Positions 53,385-62,633 of a DNA stretch of 64,000 bases are shown in pieces. The notes below the pieces were generated by a model. That model saw only the letters and a program-made list of their open reading frames with translations. It did not search any database and was not told the DNA's origin. Positions within the stretch are counted from its first letter, which is position 1. Each line of letters starts with the position of its first letter. Origin of the DNA: DDH964 sp963763205 (GTDB taxonomy: Bacteria; Desulfobacterota; Desulfuromonadia; Desulfuromonadales; DDH964); the NCBI GenBank assembly GCA_963763205.1, contig CAVXNQ010000009.1, positions 61,332 to 125,331 of the forward strand, read 5' to 3'. A program made the position numbers and the translations under genes.

Positions 53385-56300
53385 ATGAAAATCAAACGGG
53401 TCGAAATCCTCGGGTTCAAATCCTTCGTCGACAAGGTCAATCTCGATTTCCAGAGCGGGGTGGCCGGCATCGTCGGCCCCAACGGCTGCGGCAAGAGCAA
53501 CATCGTCGACGCCATCCGCTGGGCGATGGGGGAGCAGAATGCCAAGAACCTGCGCGGCCGGGCCATGGAGGACGTGATCTTCGGCGGTAGCGAGTCTCGC
53601 CGGCCCCACGGCATGGCCGAAGTGACGATGGTTTTCGGCAACGAGGATGGCCTGGCACCGGCGGCGTTTCGCGACTATGCCGAAATCATGGTCACCCGGC
53701 GCCTCTACCGCAACGGCGACAGCGAATACCTGATCAACAAGACCCCCTGCCGGCTGCTCGACATCAGCGAACTCTTCATGGACACCGGGATCGGCGCCCG
53801 GACCTACTCGATCATCGAGCAGGGGAAGATCGGCCAGATCCTCAGTTCCAAGCCCGAGGACCGGCGCGCGTTGATCGAGGAAGCGGCCGGGGTCACCAAG
53901 TTCAAGTCGCGCAAGAAGACCGCTCTGCGCAAGATCGAGGCCACCCGCCAGAACCTGCTGCGGCTTGGCGACATCATCGCCGAGGTCCGGCGCCAGTCGG
54001 CCAGCCTCAAACGCCAGGCGCGCAAGGCCGAGCGTTTCCGGGAGTATCGCGAGGAACTGCGCGGGATCGAAACCGGCTTCGCCGCCACCCGTTTCGCGGA
54101 ATTGCGTTCCGCCCTGGAAAGGAATGCGGCCGACGAAGGGGCCGGCCAGCAGACCCTTGCCGGCCTCGAGGCCCGGCTCCAGCAACAGGAACTCGACCTC
54201 GCCTCGGCCCGGCTGCAGCAGGCCGAGCGGGAAAAGGAATTGAACCGTGCCCAGGAGGAGGTGTTCCAGCTCGGCAGCGAACTGCAGAAAGTGGAGTCGC
54301 GCATCGAGTTGGCCGAAAGCCAGATTCGCAGCCTGCAGCTGCAGAACGAACGCCTCGCGGGGGAGGCGGCCGACGTCGTCCTGCGGTTGCAGGCCCTGGA
54401 CCGGGAAGAAGCGGATCTCAAGGGGGGGCAGGCGGACCTCGGCGCCGAACTGGCCCGGGAAACGGAGTGCCTTCTGGCCGCCGAGCAGGAACTGGCCACC
54501 GTCATTGCCGATGAAAGCAACCGCCAGGGTGCGCTGGAGCAGGCGCGGGCCGCTCTCTACGGGCTGCTGACCGATTTGACCCGGTTCTCCGCGCAGCAGG
54601 AGGATGCCGAGCGGCGGCTCACTGCCCTGGACCTTCGTGCCGGCCGCAGCCGCGCCGAAACCCTGGGAGTCCGGGAACAGATGGAGGAAATCCGCCGCCA
54701 GCACGAGCAGTTGGCCGCCACGCTCGACGCCTTTCGGCAGCGGCGGGCGGTGCTGCTGGAAGAACGGGACCGCTGCCAGGATGCGCTGCTGGGGCTGCGC
54801 CGGCGTATCGAGGAGAACGAGGCCGCCCTGCTGGTGAAGCGCGAGGAGCACCAGCGCAGCCGCTCCCGGCTCGAATCGCTGCAACAACTGGAGCGGGATC
54901 TCGAAGGCTACGGCGGGGGCGTCAAAGTGGTGCTGGGCGATGCGCAGTTGCGGGACCATTTCCCGGGGCTGCTGGCTGATGTTCTGGACGTTGCCGACGG
55001 TTTCGATGCCGCCGTGGAGGCCGTGCTCGGCGAACGCTTGCAGACTGTGCTGGCCCCCCGGATCGATGCCATCGAAGCCGCCTTCGCTCGCCTGCGCGAG
55101 GCCAACGGGCGCTGCAGCTTCCTGCTGCCGGGATTCGAGCCGGCCCCAGTCGGAGCCGTTCCCGGCGGCCGGCCCCTGAGCGATTTCGTCGGCCTTCAGG
55201 GGGACGCGGCCGAGCTGGCCGGGGTGCTGTTGCAGGGTGTCTGGGTGGTCCCCGAGCTGAAACCCTACCTGGCCGGGGGACAGCCGCCGGGAACCGTTCT
55301 GGTGACAACGGCCGGCGAGGTCCTGAGCGCCCGCGGCGAATTGACCGGGGGGGCACGGACCGCCCTCGACCAGGGACTGCTGCACAAGAAGCGGGAGATG
55401 AAGGAGCTGGCGGGGCAGGTGGCGGTCCTCGGCCGGCAGGTCGACGACCTGCAGCAGCAGCGCAACGACCTGCGGGAGGAACTTGCGACGACTGAAGAGC
55501 AACTGCGGGATCTCGGCGCCGCTCTGCATCGCAAGGATCTGAAGGTTGTCGACAGCGAAAAGGACCTGCTGCGGCTGGGCGGTGAGCTGGAACGCCTGGA
55601 GGAGCGCCTCGAGGTGTTGAGCCTGGAGGGGAGCCAACTCCATGAGGAGCACGAGGAACTGCAGCGCCAACTGGCGGCCTCGGTCCGGGGACGGTCCGAA
55701 CGGGAGGCCGGCAAGCAGGCGGCGGAAGAGCAGGTGACGGCGCTCCAGGAGGAACTCGCGGTACTGCGGCGGGAAGGTGAGGCGGCCCGGGAGCGGGTGA
55801 CCGCCCGAAAGATGACGGTAGTCAGCCTGCGCGAGCGGGAGGAGGGAAGCCGCCGCGGTCTTGAGCGGCTGGCCCAGCTGCGACGGGAGCTGCAGGTGCG
55901 CTGCGCCCGGATTCGAGAGAGCCAGGCCGAGGGCGAAACCGAACGCCGGCGACTGCAGGCAAGTATTGAGCAGGCGCGCATCGAGCTCGATCTGCTCTAT
56001 CGCCGCCGCGAGGAGAAAAAGGCAGCGCTGGAAGGGTTGCGCGACGGCTTCGAGGACCAGTCCGCCGCGATCAATCTGCGCGAAGAGGAGCTGCGAACGC
56101 TGCGTGGCCGGGTCGCAGCGGCCCGCGAGACATTGAACGGCCTGCAACTGGCTGGCCGCGAACTGCAGCTCGAGCTGGAACACCTGCGGCAAACCATCCT
56201 CGAGCGTTACCGTATCGATCTCGAGAGCCTGCCGCAACCAGCGGCAGCGGCGGCCGATCCCACGGCCGGTGAGCGCCGCCTTGCCGAACTGCGGCGCCTG

Positions 56301-56909
56301 ATCGACGAAATGGGAGAGGTCAACCTCACCGCCATCGAGGAATACGAAGAGCTCGAGCAGCGAAACCTTTTTCTGACCACCCAGCAGGAGGACCTGCGCG
56401 CCTCGCTCGACGGGCTGCAGACGGCCATCGCCAAGATCAACCGGACCACCCGCAAGCGGTTCCGGGAAACCTTCGACCAGGTCAACGCCAAGTTCCGGGA
56501 GGTCTTCCCCCGCCTGTTCCGCGGCGGGCAGGCCGAACTGCGGCTCACCGACGAGGAGGATCTGCTCGAGACCGGCATCGACATCGTCGTCCAACCGCCA
56601 GGCAAGAAGCTGCAGAACGTCAGCCTGCTCTCCGGCGGGGAGAAGGCGCTCACCGCGGTGGCGCTGATCTTTTCCATTTTTCTGATCAAGCCCTCCCCCT
56701 TCTGCATCCTCGACGAGGTCGACGCTCCTCTCGACGACGCCAATATCGGGCGATTCAACGAACTGGTAGGGGAAATGGCCAGCCGCTCCCAGTTCATCAT
56801 CATCACCCACAACAAGCGGACCATGGAAATCGCCGACGCCCTCTACGGTGTGACCATGGAGGAACCGGGCGTGTCGAAGCTGGTTTCGGTCCGGATAAAC
56901 GAATTCTAA
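53385..56909 (+). CDS. smc: Chromosome partition protein SMC
   Basis: 1174-aa condensin ATPase. Walker A GPNGCGKS at residues 31-38, long coiled coils on either side of a hinge (around 500-650, with GGVKVVLGDAQLRDHFPGLL near its start), signature LLSGGEKALTAVALIF and Walker B PFCILDEVDAPLDDAN. Full length and undisturbed, which contrasts with the broken genes elsewhere. It is followed 10 bp later by a roadblock gene and then ftsY. Confidence 0.97.
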   Translation: MKIKRVEILGFKSFVDKVNLDFQSGVAGIVGPNGCGKSNIVDAIRWAMGEQNAKNLRGRAMEDVIFGGSESRRPHGMAEVTMVFGNEDGLAPAAFRDYAEIMVTRRLYRNGDSEYLINKTPCRLLDISELFMDTGIGARTYSIIEQGKIGQILSSKPEDRRALIEEAAGVTKFKSRKKTALRKIEATRQNLLRLGDIIAEVRRQSASLKRQARKAERFREYREELRGIETGFAATRFAELRSALERNAADEGAGQQTLAGLEARLQQQELDLASARLQQAEREKELNRAQEEVFQLGSELQKVESRIELAESQIRSLQLQNERLAGEAADVVLRLQALDREEADLKGGQADLGAELARETECLLAAEQELATVIADESNRQGALEQARAALYGLLTDLTRFSAQQEDAERRLTALDLRAGRSRAETLGVREQMEEIRRQHEQLAATLDAFRQRRAVLLEERDRCQDALLGLRRRIEENEAALLVKREEHQRSRSRLESLQQLERDLEGYGGGVKVVLGDAQLRDHFPGLLADVLDVADGFDAAVEAVLGERLQTVLAPRIDAIEAAFARLREANGRCSFLLPGFEPAPVGAVPGGRPLSDFVGLQGDAAELAGVLLQGVWVVPELKPYLAGGQPPGTVLVTTAGEVLSARGELTGGARTALDQGLLHKKREMKELAGQVAVLGRQVDDLQQQRNDLREELATTEEQLRDLGAALHRKDLKVVDSEKDLLRLGGELERLEERLEVLSLEGSQLHEEHEELQRQLAASVRGRSEREAGKQAAEEQVTALQEELAVLRREGEAARERVTARKMTVVSLREREEGSRRGLERLAQLRRELQVRCARIRESQAEGETERRRLQASIEQARIELDLLYRRREEKKAALEGLRDGFEDQSAAINLREEELRTLRGRVAAARETLNGLQLAGRELQLELEHLRQTILERYRIDLESLPQPAAAAADPTAGERRLAELRRLIDEMGEVNLTAIEEYEELEQRNLFLTTQQEDLRASLDGLQTAIAKINRTTRKRFRETFDQVNAKFREVFPRLFRGGQAELRLTDEEDLLETGIDIVVQPPGKKLQNVSLLSGGEKALTAVALIFSIFLIKPSPFCILDEVDAPLDDANIGRFNELVGEMASRSQFIIITHNKRTMEIADALYGVTMEEPGVSKLVSVRINEF

Positions 56910-56919
56910 GGGGCGGAGC

Positions 56920-57279
56920 ATGCCGTTCAAGTCGTTGCTGGGCAGGTTGGTCGACAACGTCCCCGGCGCCCAGGGCGCGATCCTCGTCGACTGGGAGGGG
57001 GAGGCCGTCGACCATGTCGCCCGCATGGACGATTACGAGCTGAAGATCCTCGGCGCCCACAAAGGATTGATCCTTGACCATCTGCGCGCTGCTGTTTCCC
57101 GTTTGGAAGGGGCCGACCTGGAAGAGATCGTCGTCACCACGGCCCGAAGCCAGACCCTGATTATGCCGGTGACGCCGGAGTATTTCGTGGTCCTGACCCT
57201 GGGGCGGAGCAATGCGCTCGGCCGCGCCCTGTTCGAACTGCGCCGTTGCGTGGGCCAGTTGCGCCATGAGATTGTCTGA
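56920..57279 (+). CDS. Roadblock/LC7 domain protein
   Basis: 119-aa protein with the roadblock fold (LVDNVPGAQGAILVDWEGEAVDHV; last strand YFVVLTLGRSNALGRALFELRR). Such proteins are partners of small Ras-like GTPases (MglB type), but no MglA-like GTPase is adjacent. It lies between smc and ftsY with a good GGGGCGGAG site. Confidence 0.8.
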   Translation: MPFKSLLGRLVDNVPGAQGAILVDWEGEAVDHVARMDDYELKILGAHKGLILDHLRAAVSRLEGADLEEIVVTTARSQTLIMPVTPEYFVVLTLGRSNALGRALFELRRCVGQLRHEIV

Positions 57280-57327
57280 ACTCAAACCCGGTCCCGCCGC
57301 GGCGGGCCGTCAAGGAGTCTGTTGTCC

Positions 57328-58590
57328 ATGACCATTTTCGATAAAATCCTCGGCCCGTTGCAGGCCCTGCTCGGCCGTTTCGGTGTTCCCGAGGCGACCC
57401 GCCCCATGGCGGCACTTATCGTTCTTTATGGGCTCGTGATTTTGGCGATTATCCTGCTGCTGCTGGTCGTCTGGCGGATCCGCCGCCGGCCGCGCAGCGC
57501 GGCCCCGTCGCCGGAAGAAGAGAGGACGGAAGAACCGCTTGCGGAGCTGCCGCCCGCCGAAGAAGCGCCGCCTGAACCCCCTGCCGTCGCCGAACCATTG
57601 CCGCAACCGCCGTCGGTTGTCGTTAAGGAGCCGGAAGTCACCCCGGAACCGGTGGCGGAGCGAGTGCCGAGCCTGTTCGAACGGATGCGCAGCGGCCTGG
57701 CCAAGACCCAGGCCTCGGTCGTCGGGCGCCTCGACCACCTGCTGCAGGGGCGCGAAGGAATCGACGCCGAATTGTTCGAGGAGCTGGAGGAGATTCTGGT
57801 AACCGCCGATTTCGGTCTGCGCACCACCCAGGAGTTGATCGCCGCTATCGAGGGCCGGGTCGCCAGGGACCGGGGGGGGGACCCCAGGCAGGTGCGCACG
57901 CTGCTGCGGGAAGAGATTCGGCAACGCCTGCGGAGCGAAGCGGCCACTCCCCCCCAAGTCGAGCCGCCGCTGGTGATCATGGTGGTCGGGGTCAACGGCG
58001 TCGGCAAAACCACCACCATCGGCAAGCTGGCTCGCCAGTTTGCCGATCAGGGGAAGAAGGTGGTGCTCGGCGCCGGCGACACCTTTCGCGCCGCCGCCGC
58101 AGAACAGTTGGCGATCTGGGGAGAACGCTCCGGGGTCGACGTCGTGCGTCATGCCGAAGGCGCCGACCCGGCCGCGGTGGCCTTCGATTCGGCCAAGGCC
58201 GCCGTCGCCCGGCATGCCGACATCCTGCTTCTCGATACCGCGGGACGTCTGCATACCAAGGTCAACCTGATGGAGGAGCTGAAGAAAATCCGTCGGGTTC
58301 TAGGGCGCGAGATTCCTGGCGCGCCGCATGAAACCCTGCTGGTCCTCGATGCCACGACCGGGCAGAACGCCCTTTCCCAGGCGCGCCTTTTCAAGGAGGC
58401 GGTAGAGGTGACCGGACTGGTCCTGACCAAGCTCGACGGCACCGCCAAGGGCGGCATCGTCGTGGCGATTGGTGCCGAGCTGGGGCTGCCGGTCCGCTTC
58501 GTGGGGATCGGCGAGGGGGTGGAGGATTTGCGTCCCTTCGACCCCGATCTGTTTGTTGAGGCGCTCTTCCCGCCCGAGGAAAGGCCTTGA
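57328..58590 (+). CDS. ftsY: Signal recognition particle receptor FtsY
   Basis: 420-aa SRP receptor GTPase. Unlike E. coli FtsY it starts with a membrane helix (ALIVLYGLVILAIILLLLVV, about residues 28-47), then a Glu/Pro-rich linker, then the NG domain with GVNGVGKTTTIGKLA, LLDTAGRLHTK, TKLDGTAKGG and GIGEGVEDLRPFDP. It docks ribosome-SRP complexes at the membrane. AAGGAGT precedes the ATG. Confidence 0.95.
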   Translation: MTIFDKILGPLQALLGRFGVPEATRPMAALIVLYGLVILAIILLLLVVWRIRRRPRSAAPSPEEERTEEPLAELPPAEEAPPEPPAVAEPLPQPPSVVVKEPEVTPEPVAERVPSLFERMRSGLAKTQASVVGRLDHLLQGREGIDAELFEELEEILVTADFGLRTTQELIAAIEGRVARDRGGDPRQVRTLLREEIRQRLRSEAATPPQVEPPLVIMVVGVNGVGKTTTIGKLARQFADQGKKVVLGAGDTFRAAAAEQLAIWGERSGVDVVRHAEGADPAAVAFDSAKAAVARHADILLLDTAGRLHTKVNLMEELKKIRRVLGREIPGAPHETLLVLDATTGQNALSQARLFKEAVEVTGLVLTKLDGTAKGGIVVAIGAELGLPVRFVGIGEGVEDLRPFDPDLFVEALFPPEERP

Positions 58591-58642
58591 CTCTGCGGTT
58601 CTCTTTCCCTTAGTATGTCCCTACGCTGGAGATAGGTAACCT

Positions 58643-58834
58643 GTGGATATGACCGTCATTGTCCGCCTGGAAGAGAAGGTCGGCCAGCTTCTGGAGCAGC
58701 ACCAGCTGCTGCGGGATGAGAATCGCCGTTTGCTGGCCAGGCAGGCAGCGCTCGAAGATGAGCGCCAGTTTTTTCGGAGCGAACTCGACCGCATCCTCGG
58801 CAAGTTACAGAGGCTGGAGCAAAAGGCACCTTGA
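58643..58834 (+). CDS. ZapB-like coiled-coil protein
   Basis: 63-aa coiled coil (VRLEEKVGQLLEQHQLLRDE, then further heptads). The place directly before zapA and the length suggest a cell-division factor of the ZapB type. The GTG at 58643 follows GGAGATAGG; ATG 58649 is an alternative. Confidence 0.7.
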   Translation: MDMTVIVRLEEKVGQLLEQHQLLRDENRRLLARQAALEDERQFFRSELDRILGKLQRLEQKAP

Positions 58835-59148
58835 AGAATAGCGTTGAGGTGACAATTCTCGGTCAACACTACACGGTTCGCAGTGAATCCAACCCTGAAG
58901 ATGTGCGCCGGGTCGCAGCGTTCGTCAACCAGCGGATCAACGAAGCCCATAGCGCCGCACGGACCGCCAATAGCTTTACGGCCGTGGTCCTGGCCCTGCT
59001 CAACGTGGCTGGAGAGTTGGTTCAAGCTCGAAGCCAGGGGGCCGGCGGAGGGGATGAGGAAGACCGATTGCAGCAGTTGCTCAGTCGTGTGGAGGCGGCG
59101 TGCAAAGAGGTCGATGCCGACCCCTTGACGTCGGCTCGCAACAGTTAA
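58831..59148 (+). CDS. zapA: Cell division protein ZapA
   Basis: 105-aa FtsZ-ring stabiliser. VEVTILGQHYTVRSESNPED and VRRVAAFVNQRINEA are the ZapA dimer-domain pattern, followed by a coiled C-terminus. The TTG start overlaps the previous stop by 4 bp. Confidence 0.88.
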   Translation: MKNSVEVTILGQHYTVRSESNPEDVRRVAAFVNQRINEAHSAARTANSFTAVVLALLNVAGELVQARSQGAGGGDEEDRLQQLLSRVEAACKEVDADPLTSARNS

Positions 59149-59154
59149 ATGCTT

Positions 59155-59400
59155 TGCACGCAAGGCATACAGGTTCTCTGTACGGAGACTTCAGATAGAT
59201 TGGCTGATGGTACACGTCTCCCGGTTGCCGGGAGCTTTCCGATCCGGATCCATGAACGACGTTCCGCATAAATTCGTCGCAATTTTGTCGCTGGACCCTT
59301 CTCCTCTGCGGGCATGTGGATTCTGCCCCGGCAAGGTCGTCCGCAACGGATCGCCCTGCCACCAGCGGGTAGTGCAGGGCAACTCCGGGTGCTGAATTGG
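59155..59400 (+). ncRNA. ssrS: Candidate 6S RNA
   Basis: The 376-bp gap between zapA and the 5-formyltetrahydrofolate cyclo-ligase gene has no ORF of note, yet can form several stems (for example GTCTCCCGG/CCGGGAGC and GCCCTGC/GCAGGGC). In many proteobacteria exactly this gap holds 6S RNA, which binds sigma70 RNA polymerase. Boundaries are approximate; the call rests mainly on synteny. Confidence 0.5.
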
Positions 59401-59524
59401 CCAGGGCTTCCAGGGAACAAAGTATCCAACTGACGTAATTACCAGCTGCGGCACAGGATCCCCCTCACCATTCTGTCCGATGCCTCTCCTACAGGGATTT
59501 CCCGGTTCAGCGGGGGTCTCTGCC

Positions 59525-60085
59525 ATGCCCAAAATCTCCATCCGGCAAACCGTGCTGAACCGGCGGCGCTCCCTCACCGCGGAAATCTGCCTGGCCGACA
59601 GCCTGCAGGTCCAGGCACGGCTGCTGGGCCTGCCCGAATTTGCTGTGGCAGCCTGCTTGGCCCTCTACAGCCCGATCGCCAATGAAGTCTTCACCGAGGC
59701 GGTTTTCGATGCGGCGCGACAACTTGGTAAACGCATCGCCTACCCGCGGGTCGCTGGGGCCGAGCTCGAATTTTTCGCCGTCGAGGATCGCCGGGAGCTG
59801 GGACCGGGAACGTTCGGTGTCCTGGAACCGAAAGGGGGCCGACAGGTCCCCCTGGCGGCTATCGATCTGGTGGTGATTCCCGGGGTCGCCTTCGATCTGC
59901 ACGGGCATCGCCTCGGTTACGGCAAGGGTTTTTACGATCGAACGTTTGGCGCAGGATCGGACAAACCGCTGCTGGCGGGATTTGCCTTCGAACTGCAGGT
60001 CATGGAGCGCCTGCCGAAGGAAGGGCATGATGTCCGGCTCGACCTGTTGATCACCGAAGAACGGGTCGTCGATTTTCGCCGGTAA
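59525..60085 (+). CDS. 5-formyltetrahydrofolate cyclo-ligase
   Basis: 186-aa ATP-dependent enzyme converting 5-formyl-THF to 5,10-methenyl-THF. LYSPIANEVFT, GVLEPKG, DLVVIPGVAFDLHGHRLGYG and KGFYDR are family motifs. ATG 59525 is used; the longer frame starting at 59480 has no conserved sequence. Synteny zapA-6S RNA-cyclo-ligase supports it. Confidence 0.92.
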   Translation: MPKISIRQTVLNRRRSLTAEICLADSLQVQARLLGLPEFAVAACLALYSPIANEVFTEAVFDAARQLGKRIAYPRVAGAELEFFAVEDRRELGPGTFGVLEPKGGRQVPLAAIDLVVIPGVAFDLHGHRLGYGKGFYDRTFGAGSDKPLLAGFAFELQVMERLPKEGHDVRLDLLITEERVVDFRR

Positions 60086-60144
60086 CGACCAGCGGGAGCG
60101 GCTGTTTCCCGCACGCAAAACAACTAAATGAGGAGGGACGGACT

Positions 60145-61707
60145 TTGCAGATAGAGATCGCTATTGTCGCCATTCTGGTCGCGCTGGCCGTCGGTGTCGG
60201 TGTCGGGATGGTGGTGCGGCGCAAGCGCGCCGAGTCCCAGATTGACGATGCCCGCAACGAAGCGGCACAGTTGCTCGAGACGGCCCGCAAGGAGGCCGAT
60301 ACCCTGCGCAAGGATGCGGTTATCCAGGCCAAGGATTCGGTTATCCAGGCCAAGAGCGAATGGGAGCAGGAATCCCGGGAACTGCGGCGGGAGATCCAGG
60401 CCCAGGAGAAGCGCCTGCTGCAGAAAGAAGAGAACCTCGATCGCAAGGCGACTCAGCTCGATAGCCGCGAGGAGGAACTTTTCAAAAGGGAAAAACAGCA
60501 GGCCGAAGAAGAGGATCTCCTGCGTAACCGCGAAAAGGAAGTCGAAGTCCTGGTCGTCGAACAGCGTGCCCGGCTTGAGCACATCTCCGGGATGAGCTCC
60601 GAAGAAGCCAAGGACCAGTTGATGCAGAGCATGGAAAGCGAGGCCCGCCACGACGCGGCCAAGCGCATCAAGCAAATCGAGGACGAAGCGCGGGAAAGCG
60701 CCGACAAAAAGGCCAAGGAGATCCTGGCCCTGGCGATTCAGCGCTATGCGGGTGATTATGTGGCGGAAAAAGCGGTAAGCGTGGTGCCGTTGCCGACGGA
60801 CGAAATGAAAGGACGGATCATCGGTCGCGAGGGGCGAAACATCCGCGCCATCGAGGCTGCCACCGGTATCGACCTGATCATTGACGACACTCCCGAGGCC
60901 GTCATCATCTCCGGCTTCAACCCGGTGCGTCGGGAGGTGGCGCGACTCGCTCTGGAGCGGCTGATCGCCGATGGCCGGATTCATCCGGCGCGGATCGAGG
61001 AAGTGGTCACCAAGGCCCAGCAGGAAGTCGACGATGCCATCCGCGAGGCCGGCGAGCAGGCGACCTTCGACGTCGGTGTGCATGGCATCCATCCGGAGGT
61101 CATCAAGCTGCTCGGCCGTCTCAAGTATCGCACCTCTTACGGCCAGAATGTGCTCCAGCACTCGCTTGAAGTGGCCTTTTTGTGCGGGATCATGGCCTCC
61201 GAACTCGGCATCAACGTCAAGCAGGCCAAGCGTGCCGGCCTCTTGCACGACATCGGCAAGGCTGTCGATCATGAGATCGAGGGCTCCCATGCGGTCATCG
61301 GTGCCGACCTCGCCCGCAAGTACGGCGAGGCGCCCAAGATCGTCCATGCCTTGGCCGCCCACCATGAGGATGAAAAGCCCGAGACGATCCTCGCGGTCCT
61401 GGTACAGGCTGCCGATGCCCTCTCCGGCGCGCGCCCCGGCGCCCGGCGCGAAATGCTCGAAACCTATGTCAAGCGGCTTGCCGACCTGGAGCGGATCGGC
61501 ACCAGCTTTCCCGGCTGCACCAGCTGTTTCGCCATTCAGGCGGGACGGGAAATCCGGGTCATGGTGGCCAGTGAAGAGGTCTCTGACGCCCAGTCGCATG
61601 TGCTGGCGCGGGATATCGCCAAGAAGATTGAGAACGAAATGACCTACCCGGGGCAGATCAAGGTCAACGTCATCCGGGAAACCCGCGCCATCGAATACGC
61701 CAAGTAA
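60145..61707 (+). CDS. rny: Ribonuclease Y
   Basis: 520-aa membrane-anchored endoribonuclease for mRNA turnover. N-terminal helix (IAIVAILVALAVGVGVGMVV), long coiled coil (30-200), KH domain (GRIIGREGRNIRAIEAATG) and HD domain (QHSLEVAFLCG; LHDIGKAVDHEIEG). The TTG start has AGGAGGG 7 nt upstream. Confidence 0.96.
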   Translation: MQIEIAIVAILVALAVGVGVGMVVRRKRAESQIDDARNEAAQLLETARKEADTLRKDAVIQAKDSVIQAKSEWEQESRELRREIQAQEKRLLQKEENLDRKATQLDSREEELFKREKQQAEEEDLLRNREKEVEVLVVEQRARLEHISGMSSEEAKDQLMQSMESEARHDAAKRIKQIEDEARESADKKAKEILALAIQRYAGDYVAEKAVSVVPLPTDEMKGRIIGREGRNIRAIEAATGIDLIIDDTPEAVIISGFNPVRREVARLALERLIADGRIHPARIEEVVTKAQQEVDDAIREAGEQATFDVGVHGIHPEVIKLLGRLKYRTSYGQNVLQHSLEVAFLCGIMASELGINVKQAKRAGLLHDIGKAVDHEIEGSHAVIGADLARKYGEAPKIVHALAAHHEDEKPETILAVLVQAADALSGARPGARREMLETYVKRLADLERIGTSFPGCTSCFAIQAGREIRVMVASEEVSDAQSHVLARDIAKKIENEMTYPGQIKVNVIRETRAIEYAK

Positions 61708-61733
61708 TCTAGGTAACTCTATGCTAGCCATGG

Positions 61734-61788
61734 CTGGCAGCCGTCGCCTGGGGTTAGGGATGCCCCAGGGGGCAGCTGCCAGGTTTTT
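61734..61788 (+). terminator. Nested stem-loop with T-run after rny
   Basis: Outer stem CTGGCAGC/GCTGCCAG, inner stem CCTGGGG/CCCCAGG, then GTTTTT. It ends 9 bp before the next gene's start, so it may be a partial terminator or attenuator. Confidence 0.65.
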
Positions 61789-61797
61789 GAGGTCAGT

Positions 61798-62583
61798 GTG
61801 AAAATTCTGTTTATTGGGGATGTGGTCGGCCGCCCGGGGCGAATGGTGCTCGAGGCTCGTCTTGGAAAGCTTGTCGACCGCCATGCCGTCGATCTGGTCG
61901 TTGCCAATGGCGAGAACGCTGCCGCCGGTTTCGGGCTGACTCTTGACGTGGCCCGGGATCTTTACGGCTTTGGCATTGATGTTCTGACCTCGGGAAATCA
62001 CATCTGGGACAAGCGCGAGATTTTCGATCAATTAGAGACCAACCCCCGCCTCCTGCGCCCCGCCAACTATCCTCCCGGGCTGCCCGGGCGTGGCGCCGGG
62101 ATGTTTCGGACCGCGGCGGGGATTCCGGTGGGGGTGATCAATCTCGAGGGGCGGGTCTTCATGAACAACCTCGATTGCCCCTTTCGCGCCGCCGATGCCC
62201 TGGTCGCGGAACTGCGCCGGGAAACACCAATCATCCTGGTTGATTTCCATGCCGAGGCGACCAGCGAAAAGGTGGCCCTTGGTCATTACCTGGACGGCCG
62301 CGTTTCGGTAGTGGTCGGCACCCATACCCATATCCAGACCGCCGATGAACAGATTCTTCCCGGCGGTACCGCTTATCTGACCGATGCCGGGATGACCGGC
62401 AGCCGCGACGGGGTCATCGGCATCCGCAAGGAACTTTCCATCGAGCGCTTCCTGACCCAGTTGCCGGTGCGTTTCGAGGTGGCCAAAAAAGATCCGATCC
62501 TCTGTGGCCTGCTGGTGGAGATCGATGAACAGACCGGCCGCGCCCTTGGCCTGCAACGGGTGGTGGAGCGACTGGAGGCATAA
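61798..62583 (+). CDS. ymdB: YmdB-family metallophosphoesterase
   Basis: 261-aa phosphodiesterase (TIGR00282 type) usually encoded beside rny. ILFIGDVVGRPGR, VVANGENAAAGFG, LTSGNHIWDKREI, VDFHAEATSEK and GTHTHIQTADE supply the metal ligands. GTG start after GAGG. The Bacillus homologue hydrolyses 2',3'-cyclic nucleotides. Confidence 0.93.
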   Translation: MKILFIGDVVGRPGRMVLEARLGKLVDRHAVDLVVANGENAAAGFGLTLDVARDLYGFGIDVLTSGNHIWDKREIFDQLETNPRLLRPANYPPGLPGRGAGMFRTAAGIPVGVINLEGRVFMNNLDCPFRAADALVAELRRETPIILVDFHAEATSEKVALGHYLDGRVSVVVGTHTHIQTADEQILPGGTAYLTDAGMTGSRDGVIGIRKELSIERFLTQLPVRFEVAKKDPILCGLLVEIDEQTGRALGLQRVVERLEA

Positions 62584-62633
62584 GTCCCGGTTGCGGGCGA
62601 GCCCCGCAGCCGGAGGCGTTATACCAGGAAAGA

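Noticed and set aside
53220..57026. 1268-aa minus-strand frame opposite smc
   Set aside because: Shadow of the smc codon pattern; smc has all family motifs. The same applies to the plus-strand frame opposite the AsmA-like gene (49555-51879).
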